A DNA stretch of 64,000 nt from Calcarisporiella thermophila CBS 279.70 (Eukaryota > Calcarisporiellomycota), in NCBI RefSeq assembly GCF_041956535.1, contig NW_027192192.1, positions 809,796 through 873,795 on the forward strand, read 5' to 3'. A program made the position numbers and the translations under genes. This document shows, piece after piece, positions 11,461 through 24,947 of the stretch. Below the pieces are notes generated by a model. The model saw only the letters and a program-made list of their open reading frames with translations. It was not told the origin of the DNA and did not search any database. Every line of letters begins with the position of its first letter. Position 1 is the stretch's first letter.

Positions 11461-11937
11461 TTAACGTTCCACCATCCCACACGGTAGGCTATCTCGCTCG
11501 ACGATCACGCCTCGGTCGACGTCTTCTCCTCTGAGCATGAGCCGCTCAACCCCGTCTTCTCCGCGCACGACTTCAAATTCGGGGCTTCCTTCCCGGGTCA
11601 AATATTGCCCGTTCGGGCAGAGCTTTGTCCAGTGAGAGGGGGGCGGAGGCGCCGCTTTTGTTTGCCTGCACGGCCCCCCGCTTGGGTTGGCCGGTCTCGG
11701 CTGGCAGGGTGAGCAGCTAACGATCAAGGGGGATGTCGGCTGTGGAGTATGTGTGCCGTCCGGGTCTTGAATGGCAGGATGGGCGACCAAGCGAACAGAA
11801 ACGGCGGAGGCCCGGTGGCGGCCAGGTCGCCAGTGGATAGAGGGGGTGGGCCGTTCAGGCTCCCAAGGGAGATTCCAGCCGTGAGGGTGGTAGGTATGGG
11901 CATGGGGGGTTGGGCGTGTAAGGTATTGAAGCGACAT
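11461..11937 (-). CDS. Hypothetical proline-rich protein
   Basis: A 158-codon single-exon open frame in a clearly GC-richer island (about 11460-11940) flanked by AT-rich DNA, which supports coding. The N-terminal two thirds are Pro/His/Ser-rich and probably disordered; the C-terminal ~50 residues are charged and look folded (EFEVVRGEDGVERLMLRGED). No known domain, signal peptide or membrane segment recognised. It could instead be an exon of a larger unresolved gene. Confidence 0.4.
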   Translation of the reverse strand: MSLQYLTRPTPHAHTYHPHGWNLPWEPERPTPSIHWRPGRHRASAVSVRLVAHPAIQDPDGTHTPQPTSPLIVSCSPCQPRPANPSGGPCRQTKAAPPPPSHWTKLCPNGQYLTREGSPEFEVVRGEDGVERLMLRGEDVDRGVIVERDSLPCGMVER

Positions 11938-12425
11938 GGCTATTCTTTTACTGCTTTTCGGAATGCTACTTAATTAGACGAAAGATGACTTGCGCCTTGG
12001 AGTATAGACTGTATAACAATGAGATATACTGGGCGGTAGGAATATACAGAGCAAGTCTGGGGAAGGCGAGAATGATACTGTTGTTAAATACTTTATATAT
12101 AGGGGGAAAGGCAATGGGATTTAATTATGGGAGAGTGAGTGAGAAGGTGTTAATTTTTTGTTCTTTTTTTTTGGACAGCTATTTCGAAGGAGTTTTACGA
12201 GAAATTTTTTTTTTGTACTCAGCTGCAAGGGAAAAACCTCGTGACACTCCGTGCTCAGGTTAGGTTTCCCCGTGTATGCGCATATGAGTGAAGGGGCAAA
12301 GTCAAGCTAGCTTCAAGTGTTTTTTCACAATGCAATCAAGGTAAAACCGCACAAGTGGGAAATGCTGATGATAGAGTGGTAGAAATGCTGTAAAACAGGA
12401 CACAAATAAGGCAACTGGTGACGTA
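11938..12425. other. AT-rich intergenic region
   Basis: Upstream of the hypothetical gene and downstream of the p24 gene. A TTTATATATAG stretch lies near 12088-12100. No gene seen. Confidence 0.4.
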
Positions 12426-13438
12426 CTATATAATTTTTTTGGTGGTGAAGAAGCGAACGTGCAGTAACGTCTGCAGCCAGCACACGCCTGCAATAGCTAG
12501 CACCTGGAGCATCGACCACCACACGACACGCTCGTTGGTGCGCTCGGATAGGTCGCGAAACACTATCTCCCGCTCGCGCTGATATGCCTGCTCGCGGCGG
12601 ATATCCTCGACTCGGTCCCTAAGCTCTTGGAGCCGTGCCACAAAGTCTACGTGGGAGGAGGGGGGCATGGTTAGCGAGGGTCCGCAAGGAACACAAGCAA
12701 TATACAATCCGTTACCGTTCAGTTGCTGCTTATGGTCGAACTCCTCGGAGAATGTCTGACGCTCCACGTTGAAATTCAAGTGAAATCTCTACATATGGTT
12801 ATGGAAATCCTTTCGAAATCTGGGATACACTCCAATCTCAATACATGCCCATTCTTACCATGCGATTGTTATTCCACCATGAAGTTCTGTTAGAGGCAAA
12901 GCATAGTGAATGTTCGCCTATATTAAGGTGGAAGTTAGCCATGTACCTGCGCTAGTTCGTCAAAGGCGCTCCTTTGGCATTACCTGTTCCCGCTGTTGTG
13001 AACGTAAATTTGCCCTCAGAAGCGGCTTTCAACGCAAGAACATTATGCTTTCCGCGTGTTTCCTATAATCACATCAGTTATTAGTTTGTTTGAAAAACAA
13101 AGCCAACATCAGATTGCTTACCTCCACATTTATTTCTACTCCAATCTCAGGATTGGAGACAAAACTTTTTTGTGCTTCACTCCAGTCCTCGATTTTATAT
13201 TTGCCTATATTCACGTAATACAAAATGGATTCCAAATATATGAATTAGAGTCGAGCATGCCTTGCGATCAAGTTTATGCAGTAACCCCACCAACAACCAT
13301 GGTGTCCTTGGGGAGATCTTCATAGAAACATTTGATCTCGGTCCCTTCAAGATAGAAGTAGAGCGCATGGACTGAATGGAATAAAAGAAAGAATAAGAGT
13401 GAAGCATAGAAAGCGCAAAAGCTTGAGTAATTGCGCAT
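12426..13438 (-). CDS. p24-family cargo receptor, alpha type (TMED4/9, Erp1/5-like)
   Basis: Exons 13291-13438, 13122-13204, 12984-13062, 12859-12917, 12716-12788, 12426-12646; 220 residues, the family's usual size. A signal peptide (about 1-25) is followed by a GOLD domain beginning LYFYLEGTEIKCFYEDLPKD, which fits the p24-alpha subfamily, with a second conserved cysteine in GEHSLCFASNR. A coiled coil (about 145-180, FVARLQELRDRVEDIRREQA) leads to one membrane segment (SMLQVLAIAGVCWLQTLL) and the cytosolic tail RFFTTKKII. The tail carries both an FF COPII-type signal and a dilysine KKxx COPI retrieval signal, so cycling between ER and Golgi is expected. p24 proteins form hetero-oligomers that load GPI-anchored and other secretory cargo. 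Confidence 0.9.
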
Positions 13439-13725
13439 GGCACCAATGCTAATGGAGCGTGATGTTAGGGGGGAATAGTTGCTATGTCTATTTACGGAGG
13501 GTCAATTCTAAAAATTTAGGCTTTCTAGCAATCTATGAAACCAAGTGTGGCTGCTATTCAACATCGAGCAACGCTAAACTGCTGCAAAAGTTTATTCAAA
13601 TCTTAACCATTTTGTAGAGAGGGAAAAACGCCATGAACCTGTCCACGAATAATCTAGTATGCCAAAGCTATCCTAAAGATCCCTGTTGCGGTAAAACAAA
13701 GAGTTACGATGTTTTCTCACTGATT

Positions 13726-15181
13726 TCAGCATGTTCCTTCCTTGTGACACTTTTGGGCATGCTTCCACCACTATGTCCAAAAATAAAATAAAGATACAAA
13801 AATGCCAAAGAGCCATCCTCTTTCAAGACCAACAAATCATTCGACTCACATATATCTCGGGAACCACCACCTCACATAGTTTCTCACTCTCCACCGCCAC
13901 CCATTTGCAGCACCGGTGACACTGTCCCTCGTATATGCCTTCCTTCATAGTGGGCTTTCCACTGGTGGCCACACTGTTGTGCACGCGCCTATAACGGTAT
14001 GCCACGGGTGGGGCGAATGGACGGCCGTTCAGTGAAGACACGCCATGGAAGAAATGCAAGTGGTACCAGTACGCGCTAAATTTCATATTGAACCAACGCT
14101 CTCCCGGACATAGAGGACACAAGCCACTTTTCGATACCCCGATCCCCTTGGCCCAACGAGGGGTGTAAAGGTCAGAAGGCCCCCTCGGGAGATTTGGGCG
14201 GCGTCCATCACGGGTGCGACCGGCGGCGGATTGATTGACAAGCTGCGGCTTTTCGTAGAGTCGGGGAAGAGGGATGGGAGGCTCTGAAGGAACTCCAGCT
14301 GAAGGTTCATGAGCGGATAAAACCTTAGGTCCAGCCTCCAGTGATGACGATGTTGTGCTCCAATCTTCAAGAGATGAAGCGTGATCACTATTGGAGGCTA
14401 GAGAGACATGCCCATTTTTGCTAGGTTGAACTGGCGGGGCGGGGTAGGGCGTATTTGCAGACGCTTTTCGCACAACCTTTTTCTTGATCCTCTTCCGTTT
14501 CACCCCCGAGGTAGTTGTGCTCGAACTGAACTGCAACCGTTTACTAGGAACGGTGGCCCCTTTGGAGGAGATTAGAGCCGCACGCTCAGCAAGCCGGGAA
14601 CTTCGGCGTAGGTCCATGGCGAATGCGAGCTTCCATGCCAATAACTTAGAATCGTTCATATTATCTTCGCCTAAATTTGAAGACCCTTTTCTATTCTGAG
14701 GCAAGGTATGGAATATGGGGCTGGAGGAGGAGCTTACAGCGCCCCTTCCCTGCTTCCGCGAAACCATTTGCTCGTACTGCTCTCTCTGTGCACGGACTGG
14801 AAACTTAATGGGCGAATCGTAGCTTACAAACGAAGATTTTGCAGATGAGCCTGTGAACGAAAGGGAATCTGAGCCGAACAATGAGCCACTGGAGTCGGGG
14901 GATAACTCGCGTATCATAGATCTTTGAGTAGGCAAATGTATCTCCTGCTGAAAATTCTCCTTTTCATCATCGCAATCACTCCGATTAAAACAATGGCTGG
15001 GCGTGGGGCTAGGTGGACCAGACGACATGGGTATAGCGCAACAATTTAACCCTTGTGCCCTTGGTTTTTGACCATGAGGGAATATCTTGTGAGGCGAGCA
15101 GTGAGGTGAGAGGAAGGAGGGAGGCGAAGTATTAGAAAACGTAGGGAACCCAGAGAGATTGGAGGAGGAAGGGGAATTCAT
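13726..15181 (-). CDS. Rua1-type C-terminal-domain regulator (putative transcription factor)
   Basis: Exons 13850-15181 and 13726-13770; 458 residues. Residues ~1-330 are Ser/Pro-rich and disordered, with basic nuclear-localisation-like patches (GVKRKRIKKKVVRK). The C-terminal ~110 residues match the fungal Rua1-C domain (DUF4451 type): SDLYTPRWAKGIGVSKSGLC, CPGERWFNMKFSAYWYHLHF, FHGVSSLNGRPFAPP and CHRCCKWVAVES. The final 15-codon exon, reached through a GTGAGT donor and a TAG acceptor, supplies WWKHAQKCHKEGTC, restoring the conserved W-x-H-A-x2-CH ending that would otherwise be lost. The Cys and His residues suggest zinc binding. The family includes Rua1, which activates glycolipid genes in Ustilago; the targets here are unknown. 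Confidence 0.85.
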
Positions 15182-15227
15182 GTGGTAATTGGGTGCATAT
15201 CTCGGCTGTGTTTAGAATAATCTTCCA

Positions 15228-16283
15228 TTAGTTGTGCTGAAATAAATCAGGGACAGATGACAAAGAGTTTGCCTGTTGCGAGTTGACGTTGGCTTGAGAA
15301 TCAGCTAGCTTCTCATCTTCATCGATTTGCTTCTCAAGATCTTGCATTAGATCTAGCTGGGGTAAAGTATCTACCCGTGATAATGGACACAAACAAATAG
15401 GTGATAAGTAGTGCACTACTATGGGGGGAGCAGATCGACCCAAGCAAACAGAGGAATAGAATACTGCAGGAAAAATTCTATGACTTCGCGATGATTACCC
15501 TTTACTGACAAGAAGTGAACGTCCTGGTTGCTCGGGTCGTTATCATATTCGGCAGCACAAGTCGAGCATTCATCCTGATGGATCTGGTTGTCTGACGAGG
15601 CAGAACTCAGAAAGAGAGAATATTTATCAACAATGTGCGATAGCAGTTCTTGAAGTTTTGTGTCCGTGATTGCATTAATCTGGAGCATTTGTGAAGCAAG
15701 CAATCCTAGTAAACCTTGGTTAGCAACACACAAGACTTTGTGGGCTTCGCAGCAGCCCGCAATATTATGAAGATCGGCTTGAATATACAAGCGCTGAAGT
15801 AAGGTTTCAATTTCTACGCATACACGCTGGATAAGCGCATCCAAAGCTAAGCAATCTCCTCCACATTCGCCGGGGGACGGAAAGTTTATAAATGTTTCTG
15901 CGGCATCACTAAGAGTCAACCCTCTGTTATCCAGCAAAAAAAAAAAAAACTCGGGCAAACGCGTAAATAAATTCATGTATTAGAGGAATGAATGCATTCA
16001 ATTGCAATGGAAATGGATAGCAACCGTTGATTTTCCGAATGAGAATATCGGATCGACACATTATTATTGTCTGTATCACAACTTGTATCCGCGAAATCAT
16101 GGTTTTTTTCTATTTAAACATCGTAACGCAACCAACAAGCATAATGAAGAAGTGCATATATGGGGACAGATAATTCAAGTTACCGCTGGAATTTGTGCTC
16201 GTGTCTGTTCGCCGTAAATCGTCATCCACATATTCTGTAATCTCGAGGGGATCAGATGAGAGCTGGAGATAGTCTGTGAACAT
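15228..16283 (-). CDS. Hypothetical protein, head to head with SAAL1
   Basis: Model: exons 16184-16283, 15440-15921, 15228-15356; 236 residues. The middle exon is well supported by its length and helical composition (RVCVEIETLLQRLYIQADLH, LLGLLASQMLQINAITDTKL). The first exon (MFTDYLQLSSDPLEITEYVD) and the 262-nt first intron are inferred from phase and a GTAAC donor; an ATG at 15976 inside the intron is an alternative start. The tail is acidic and Gln/Ser-rich (QKQI/QANVNSQQ type). No known domain recognised. Only 195 bp separate its start from that of the SAAL1 homologue, suggesting coordinated expression. Confidence 0.5.
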
Positions 16284-16478
16284 TTTCGAACCAAACCAAA
16301 TCAAAGCTTGATCAAAGCTCTGAATTAAATGAGCTCAAGAAAGAAGAAGAAATAGTAATGGAAATTTTTTAAATGAATTCGATTTCAACGCATCAATCTG
16401 ACTGCTTTAATTTAAGTCAATTATGGAGATGGCGAATTAAACAAGAATCAACTTGCATCGATATTACTGCGAAAAAGT

Positions 16479-17710
16479 ATGCCATACACAAATCTCCATC
16501 GAAATCCTTCGCCACCGCCAGGAGAAACTCAATGTCAACGGGACAGAGATCTAATCAGGTCTACGGTTGCAGGAGTTATGATTAGAATCATAACGGCGAC
16601 GGAAGAAGAAGCAATTGATAAATTAGATACAGGACAAGATGCCGAGGATGACACGCCATTCGAGCGAGCACTATGTGCATGCTGGGATATCTCATCCATC
16701 GAGGATTATGCGATTTTCATGTTCAAGGAATGCCAAGCTCATCGGTTGATGCTAAAGGTTAGATTCTGTTTGGCTTTGACAAATATAATTGGGTTTTAAT
16801 TTTTGGTGACCATTATGCTATAACAGATTATCACTTTCACAGATCGCCCGCGTACAATGGAACTTGCCATGGGAATTTTGGCTAATCTAGCTACTTTTCC
16901 CGATATATCCTCCTTCATCGCTGAAGATAAGGATGCGGCAGCAATAGTCGGAATCGTCTTAAATGAAGTGAATGATCCCCGGACACTCTTGGAAACTTGC
17001 AGGTCACTATTCCAATTTTTACATCAGCAGATACGATAAAAATGTTTACTGTTGTTCCATTAGATTCCTCCGCAATCTCCTTTCATCCCCACGCCTGCCG
17101 CATGTTTCGGGAACCCCCATGCCCTTCTATAAGCTAACTTCCACGCACGGAATTATTCCCCAAATGTTGTTCATCGCTTCCAACACGCTCAACTCCGATT
17201 TACTAAAGATGATACTCGAGGCACTTAAGATGGTGTTCTGCTGTTGCGAGCTCAGCTTTGGCGAGAATTTCACCAAAAGCCATTTATACATGTTTATACA
17301 CCGCTCGACTGAGCGCATCGTCAAATTCGAAGATAAGCGATATACAATGTATTACTAATGTTTAAAGATTTAGAGCAACTTGCCTGATGAATCTTCTAAT
17401 CCAATTAACCTCCTCTTATAGAAGAATGATAAAGCTTCTATTGGACCTATTCTTGATTTGGCTTGATTTGGATTATATTTCTCCAGAATATTTGGGTAAA
17501 TATTCCTTACTGCAACCAGCAAAATTTTGCTATATGGACCTTTATATTGCCCAACTAACTCTTTCTGAAACCGTAATAGTACCTCTTGACGAAGCTATCA
17601 CTGCACAAAAGTCGAATGGGATTTTGAGTCGAGATGAAGGGGATGAAGAGGAGGAAGAGTTAAACGAGTTGACAGAGCAACTGAAACGGACATTAAGTCT
17701 CTCTGGATAG
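16479..17710 (+). CDS. SAAL1: SAAL1-like armadillo/helical-repeat protein
   Basis: Exons 16479-16757, 16827-17002, 17064-17348, 17422-17710; 342 residues, shorter than human SAAL1 (~470). The N-terminus contains HRNPSPPPGET, close to the start of the animal protein. Next come CACWDISSIEDYAIFMFKEC, a segment ELAMGILANLATFPDISSFI and LNEVNDPRTLLETCRFLRNL, in the order seen in SAAL1. The next helices (HGIIPQMLFIASNTLNSDLL) also align; after ~250 the sequence diverges and ends in an acidic stretch (DEGDEEEEELNEL). The last intron is chosen because its AT|GTATTA donor and TATAG acceptor restore the long final frame, so the C-terminal exon is less certain. Animal SAAL1 is a nuclear protein tied to cell proliferation and splicing; its molecular role is poorly known. 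Confidence 0.75.
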
Positions 17711-18009
17711 CTGAATAACTGCTTTTAAACCACCTTCAATACAGTATCGTTATAAATTTTTATTAGAGACGTGATGAAATGATTGTTTGGGTATCAAGGA
17801 GCAAATCTGGCAATTACAGTAGTAAGGCTTTCATAAAAAAATTTCTGACAAGGTTTCATTTGCTGTTGAGTACAACCAGAAAAAAAAAGAGGGAATACTT
17901 TATGGTAATAAGAAGAGAAAAAAATAGAGTCAGGGTATCAAAATCTATTCGTAAAAGTCAAGGGAGTCCGTTCATATCAATAAAAATGGTGAAATGGTAC
18001 GCTCTATGT
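17711..18009. other. Short convergent intergenic region
   Basis: A-rich DNA between the 3' ends of SAAL1 (plus) and the kinase gene (minus). No gene seen. Confidence 0.4.
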
Positions 18010-20682
<2,673 letters not shown>

Positions 20683-21272
20683 ACCCTCCAGAACTAACTA
20701 TGGTCTCACACCTTCCCTATTTATGCGATAAGCTCTATTAAAAAAGAAATAAATAAAATATAAAGGCAGTTAAGAAAAAAAAAAACTCTAACACGAAAAG
20801 GCGAGGAGGAAGGGGGAAGGAGGGGAGGGGTAGAGAAATAGAAGTAAAAAAAAACAATAAAAGGAATAAATGAACCAAAGAGAACGCAACGAAAAAGTGT
20901 GAAAAACAAAGCGCAACCGAGCGTCTTGCTAAGGCATTCTTTTTTTTTTCCGAGAAACCGAAATATTCTCATCTGATCCTTAAGGGAATGTTGGGTGGCA
21001 TTTTTATCGCGATTCCGCTCTTAAAGTATTCACAAATTCAAAAAAGAAATCGGCACAGTAAATTTCCATTTTGAGCCATATGAAAAATGTTTGATTTTAT
21101 CCCAGGAAAAAAAAAACGAACAAGGATTAAGGAAAGAAACGGGAAATAAGAAATTTTGAGAGTAGTTAAAAAAAAAAAAGCTATTATACAAATATAACAG
21201 TATTAAATTGATAAATGAGTCCTCTAAATAGATAGTACCATTAGCCCAAAGAATACAAAGCAATAAAAAAAG
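20683..21272. other. Intergenic region with purine-rich tract
   Basis: Upstream of the kinase start and downstream of the permease stop. A GA/G-rich tract sits near 20800-20832 and several A-runs follow. No gene seen. Confidence 0.45.
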
Positions 21273-23296
21273 TTAGGTTTCTTCCATTTCTAATGCATCG
21301 TCTGTTCTCAGCATATGATGTGTTCCGTTTTTTTGCATTAGCCCCATGCGCTGTAATGCTGTAGTACAGCAATTGGAGCACCATTTGAAAACGCCGCTTG
21401 TTTGCAAAAGATAGAAGGGGAGCCCCAAAAGCACAAGGCTAAGTCCTATTAAAGATTCGATGGGGGCAGATGTGAACGGCATCACAAGGAGGAAAATGGC
21501 GACAAGGCAGAATAATAAAGGCGTAGTAATCCAAGTGCGATATGAGCGCTTAAGTTCGGGAGCACGGATCCGAAGATATATAAGGCCAACCACGGTTAGG
21601 AAGTAAAATCTGGATATGAGGAAACGGTGGGGAGGAGAGTGAGCCAATCTGGCAGAGGATGCAATATAATATTCCGGATTAGAGGCAGAGAAACTTACAG
21701 CCAAGCCGTTACTCCATAAAGATTGACGAGGGTGTGAAAGCTACCGGGCACGATCATGATGATAGTGAGGACCATTTGCAAGATCAAAGCGGCGACGGGT
21801 GTTGCCCGTTTTGCATTGATCTTTCCGAAAATCGAAGGAATGTGTCCTTGTCTGGCTGAGACATAAATCAAGCGTGCTCCTGTAAAGACGGAAGCATTGG
21901 CTGCCTGTAACAAAGGATAAGCAGGTAAGCAGATGGAAAGACAAGACATCGTAGCGGAAGTTTTCAACTTACCCCGAAGCAACTTAATGCCACACAAATC
22001 GCAAACATTACTCCACCAAGTGGACCAAACATAGTTTTGCCGAATTCCTAGGAGAGAGCAAAGTGAACTTTCAGCACCAAAGAAGTCATTTAAATCTAAT
22101 TCACCCTACCAACGCAATCGTGGTCGTTTTTCCAACAACCGCGGCAGGCAGCACAGCATAGTATGCAACATTCGTGATAATGTAGCAAACTATCACTAGC
22201 GGGATACCGAAGCCAATAATGCGCGGGAGGTCACGCGCTGGATCCTTCATCTCTCCAGAGACATAATTCAGATTATTCCTAAGGGAGGAGCATATTTTCA
22301 GCCCCAAGCGATAAAAAAAATTCCAACAGCTTATCCATTGACACTCACCACCCATCGTAGCTCCATAGAGCTGAGTAGAGAGCTAGTGCGTAATCACCAA
22401 AAGATATGCTCTTCCAATCGCCCATAATGTCCCCGCTGGTAAAATTTCCGCTATTGCTCCCCCGTGCCAACACCACGATGCCAGTGATAGCAATGGCAAG
22501 CATGGCCAGCAATTTCAGGATAGTGAACATATCCTGTGTGCGTGTAGCGAACTTGACTCCCACTGCGTTGATGACCGTCAAAACCAGAATGCATAGTATT
22601 GACAGTAATTTTATCGTCCACTCGGGTATATCGGAAGCATCGCCGTCAAAAGCAGTGTGATAGATAAGCCGGCATATATATTCGGCAAAAACAACAGTGA
22701 TAATGGCAAGGGAGCCCGGCTAAATCATCAAAGCAAAGATTTGTACTCAGCCAATGTTAAGCATGGAGGCAAAAATCGCACACTACCTTCAACACCACAA
22801 TGGCGACAAAGCTAAAAAGAAACGATGGCAATCCGCCAAATGCCTTCTCAAGGTAAAGCGCCTCTCCTCCGCTTTGGGGAAAAGTAGTCCCTAGCTCTAC
22901 ATAGCTGAACGCCCCCGTCATCGCAAGCAATCCTCCCACGATCCATACCAGCAAACTTACGCCCACGCTCGCATGAGAATATGCCAATACAGGCCCAGGC
23001 GAAGCAAAGATTCCAGATCCTATCATCAATCCAATGACGAGGCCAAGGCCGCTGAAAAATCCCAGGCGACGGTCCAAGTCGACCGGTCGCTGCTCTGACA
23101 TGGAGAGTGGGATGAGGAGTTGCGAATCGTTGAACTCGAGGAGGGAGAGCGAGGAGGAGTTTTGTTTTCGGAGAAGATCGTCATCTTCCTCGGAGCCCAG
23201 CTCGTCGAGCTCATACGAATTGCGCTGTGCATAATCGGCGCCCACATCGTAGATTACCTCCTCCTCCTCCTCCCCATTGGAATGTGAGAATACCAT
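21273..23296 (-). CDS. LAT/APC-family amino-acid permease
   Basis: Exons 22787-23296, 22349-22719, 22110-22278, 21973-22047, 21699-21904, 21273-21609; 555 residues. The chosen start gives MVFSHSNGEEEEEV; an in-frame ATG 11 codons upstream (23329) is possible but may lie in leader sequence. The first ~85 residues are an acidic cytosolic tail. Twelve membrane segments follow, beginning with the family signature LVIGLMIGSGIFASPGPVLA, then SYVELGTTFPQSGGEALYLE, WSYDGWNNLNYVSGEMKDPA (the conserved LAT loop) and ARLIYVSARQGHIPSIFGKI. This family (SLC7 light-chain-like, yeast Mup1/methionine permease relatives) carries neutral amino acids or methionine across the plasma membrane; substrate cannot be told from sequence. 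Confidence 0.92.
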
Positions 23297-23767
23297 AAAT
23301 ACCTCTATTGAGAGAAGAAAACCAAACAATCAAATTACAAAGACAAAATACAGAGTGGGACGACCCAATATCTTTCTATAAAATTAAGCGGGCAAGCTTT
23401 CACTCCACTAGATGAAAAAGGATCTAGTCAGAGAGGGTCGGGAGAAGAGAAGCGGTTCTAATTTTTTTTTTCCTCCACTAAAGAAATGTTTGGATTTCAC
23501 TAACACCAATTTTGGACTCAGCGCAAATTTCCGGTATGTTGTTATTCAGCAAACATCTATCGACGATAAACAGGAGTACGTAAAGTGGGTTTTTGCAAAT
23601 GATAAAAAGTAAATAGTTATTAGAAACGCGCAGCGTTTCAAACAAAGAAATATGCCAGATATTGAGCAATACTAAAAGCCATACTCTAATTTCAGCATTA
23701 AGCAATTCATTAAAATGAGGAAGAGAACAATATCATCAATTTGCTAGAGGCCCACTGTGATTAAAAA
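23297..23767. other. Intergenic region (permease 5' / LPMO 3')
   Basis: Holds the permease leader/promoter and the LPMO 3' UTR. AT-rich, no gene signature. Confidence 0.4.
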
Positions 23768-24947
23768 TTAAAAGAGGCGCAAGCGACGGTACCCGCAGAA
23801 AACGCCACGATTGCCCTCCTTGCTCTGCTCTTTGCACACAGTTGCCGCAGGACAAGCCATCTTAACCCATTTACCAAAGCGACACATCTTGAAGCCATTG
23901 GACTTTCCTTCGGAGTCACATTCCATTGTATTGGGTTGACATTCCTCCTTGCCATTTCCTGGATTTTGTCCATTACCAGGTGTCTCAGGGTTCTCAGGGT
24001 TCTCAGGCTGATCAGGCTGACCAGTTGGCTGCGATGGCTCCGAGGTTTTCGAGGGCTTCGTAGGCTTGGATGTCTTGGTCGGCTTGTTGGTGGGCTTAGG
24101 ATCTTTGGTCGGCCTGTTGGTGGGTTTAGGATCTTTGGTAGGAGTTGGGTTCGAAGGGGACTTGGTAGGCTTGTTGGTCGGCTTCTCAGGCTTCTCAGAC
24201 GTTTCGGGCTCCTCGGGTTCCTCAGGTTCCTGAGGAGATCCTTCAACATCGCCGTTTCCGCTAACGGTGATCGTCTTGCGTTGAGCAAACAGATCCTTTC
24301 CGGTGTTCTTATTGCCTGCGAATTCCGGGATTGTCTTTCTACCCGGTAGATTCACGACCAGCAACTCCTTACCAGTAAGCTTTCCGTTCTGGGATCCAAC
24401 GATATTAACATCAGCACAGTTCATGTAATACTCGCGGTTTCCAATAGCATTAACCCAAGTCCAAGCGAATACAGCCTATCGAAAATGAGACAATCAGTAA
24501 CCATATCCCGGTGAAAGAAAATAGAGGGGGAGAGGGATTATCTACCTTGCCAGAAGGCGCATTGTTGGGGATTTTGATGTTATAATTTCGCTCCAAAGGG
24601 CAGGTTTCCATCTCATCCTGAATCACCACAAAAGTCTTGCCTTTGTCGTAGCTCAGGGCAAACTGACAGTGGCCTCCTCCGTGGGGAGCGCCACCAACAA
24701 TAGAAACTGGGACCGTGTCTCCAGCCTTGAAGGTGCTCTCGGCCGGACCTTCCTTGAAACCACGGCACGGGAAGGTAAAGCGACCCCCCAGAGGAGATGT
24801 CATATCAAAATCAATGTCGCTGTTCTTAGAGTAGAATTTGGAAAACTTGGAGCGACGTGGAGCAGGTTTCTCCATCTCCATGTGCGCAGACACGAGCGAG
24901 ATGAGAGAGAGAGCAGTGACGAAAATGGGAAGCTTGGAAAACATCAT
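23768..24947 (-). CDS. Secreted lytic polysaccharide monooxygenase, AA11-like, with C-terminal CBM19-like domain
   Basis: Exons 24546-24947 and 23768-24475; 369 residues. A signal peptide (about 1-21) is cut at LVSA|H, exposing the N-terminal His that forms half of the copper histidine brace. The catalytic domain (~22-195) has AA11 features: the PAPR motif soon after His1, SPLGGRFTFPCRGF, GGAPHGGGHCQFALSYDKGK (containing the second copper His) and the C-terminal NREYYMNCADV. AA11 enzymes oxidatively cleave chitin. A Pro/Lys/Thr-rich linker (~225-305), partly made of a 30-nt tandem repeat, joins it to a cysteine-rich domain (CQPNTMECDSEGKSNGFKMC, then a KWVKMACPAATVC stretch) that resembles CBM19/X278 chitin-binding modules. 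Likely roles are chitin degradation or remodelling of the cell's own wall. Confidence 0.88.
24081..24140. repeat. Two-copy 30-nt tandem repeat in LPMO linker
   Basis: Copies 24081-24110 and 24111-24140 differ at three positions. Each encodes a KDPKPTN(R/K)PT unit of the linker on the minus strand, so the copy number can change the linker length without a frameshift. Confidence 0.8.
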
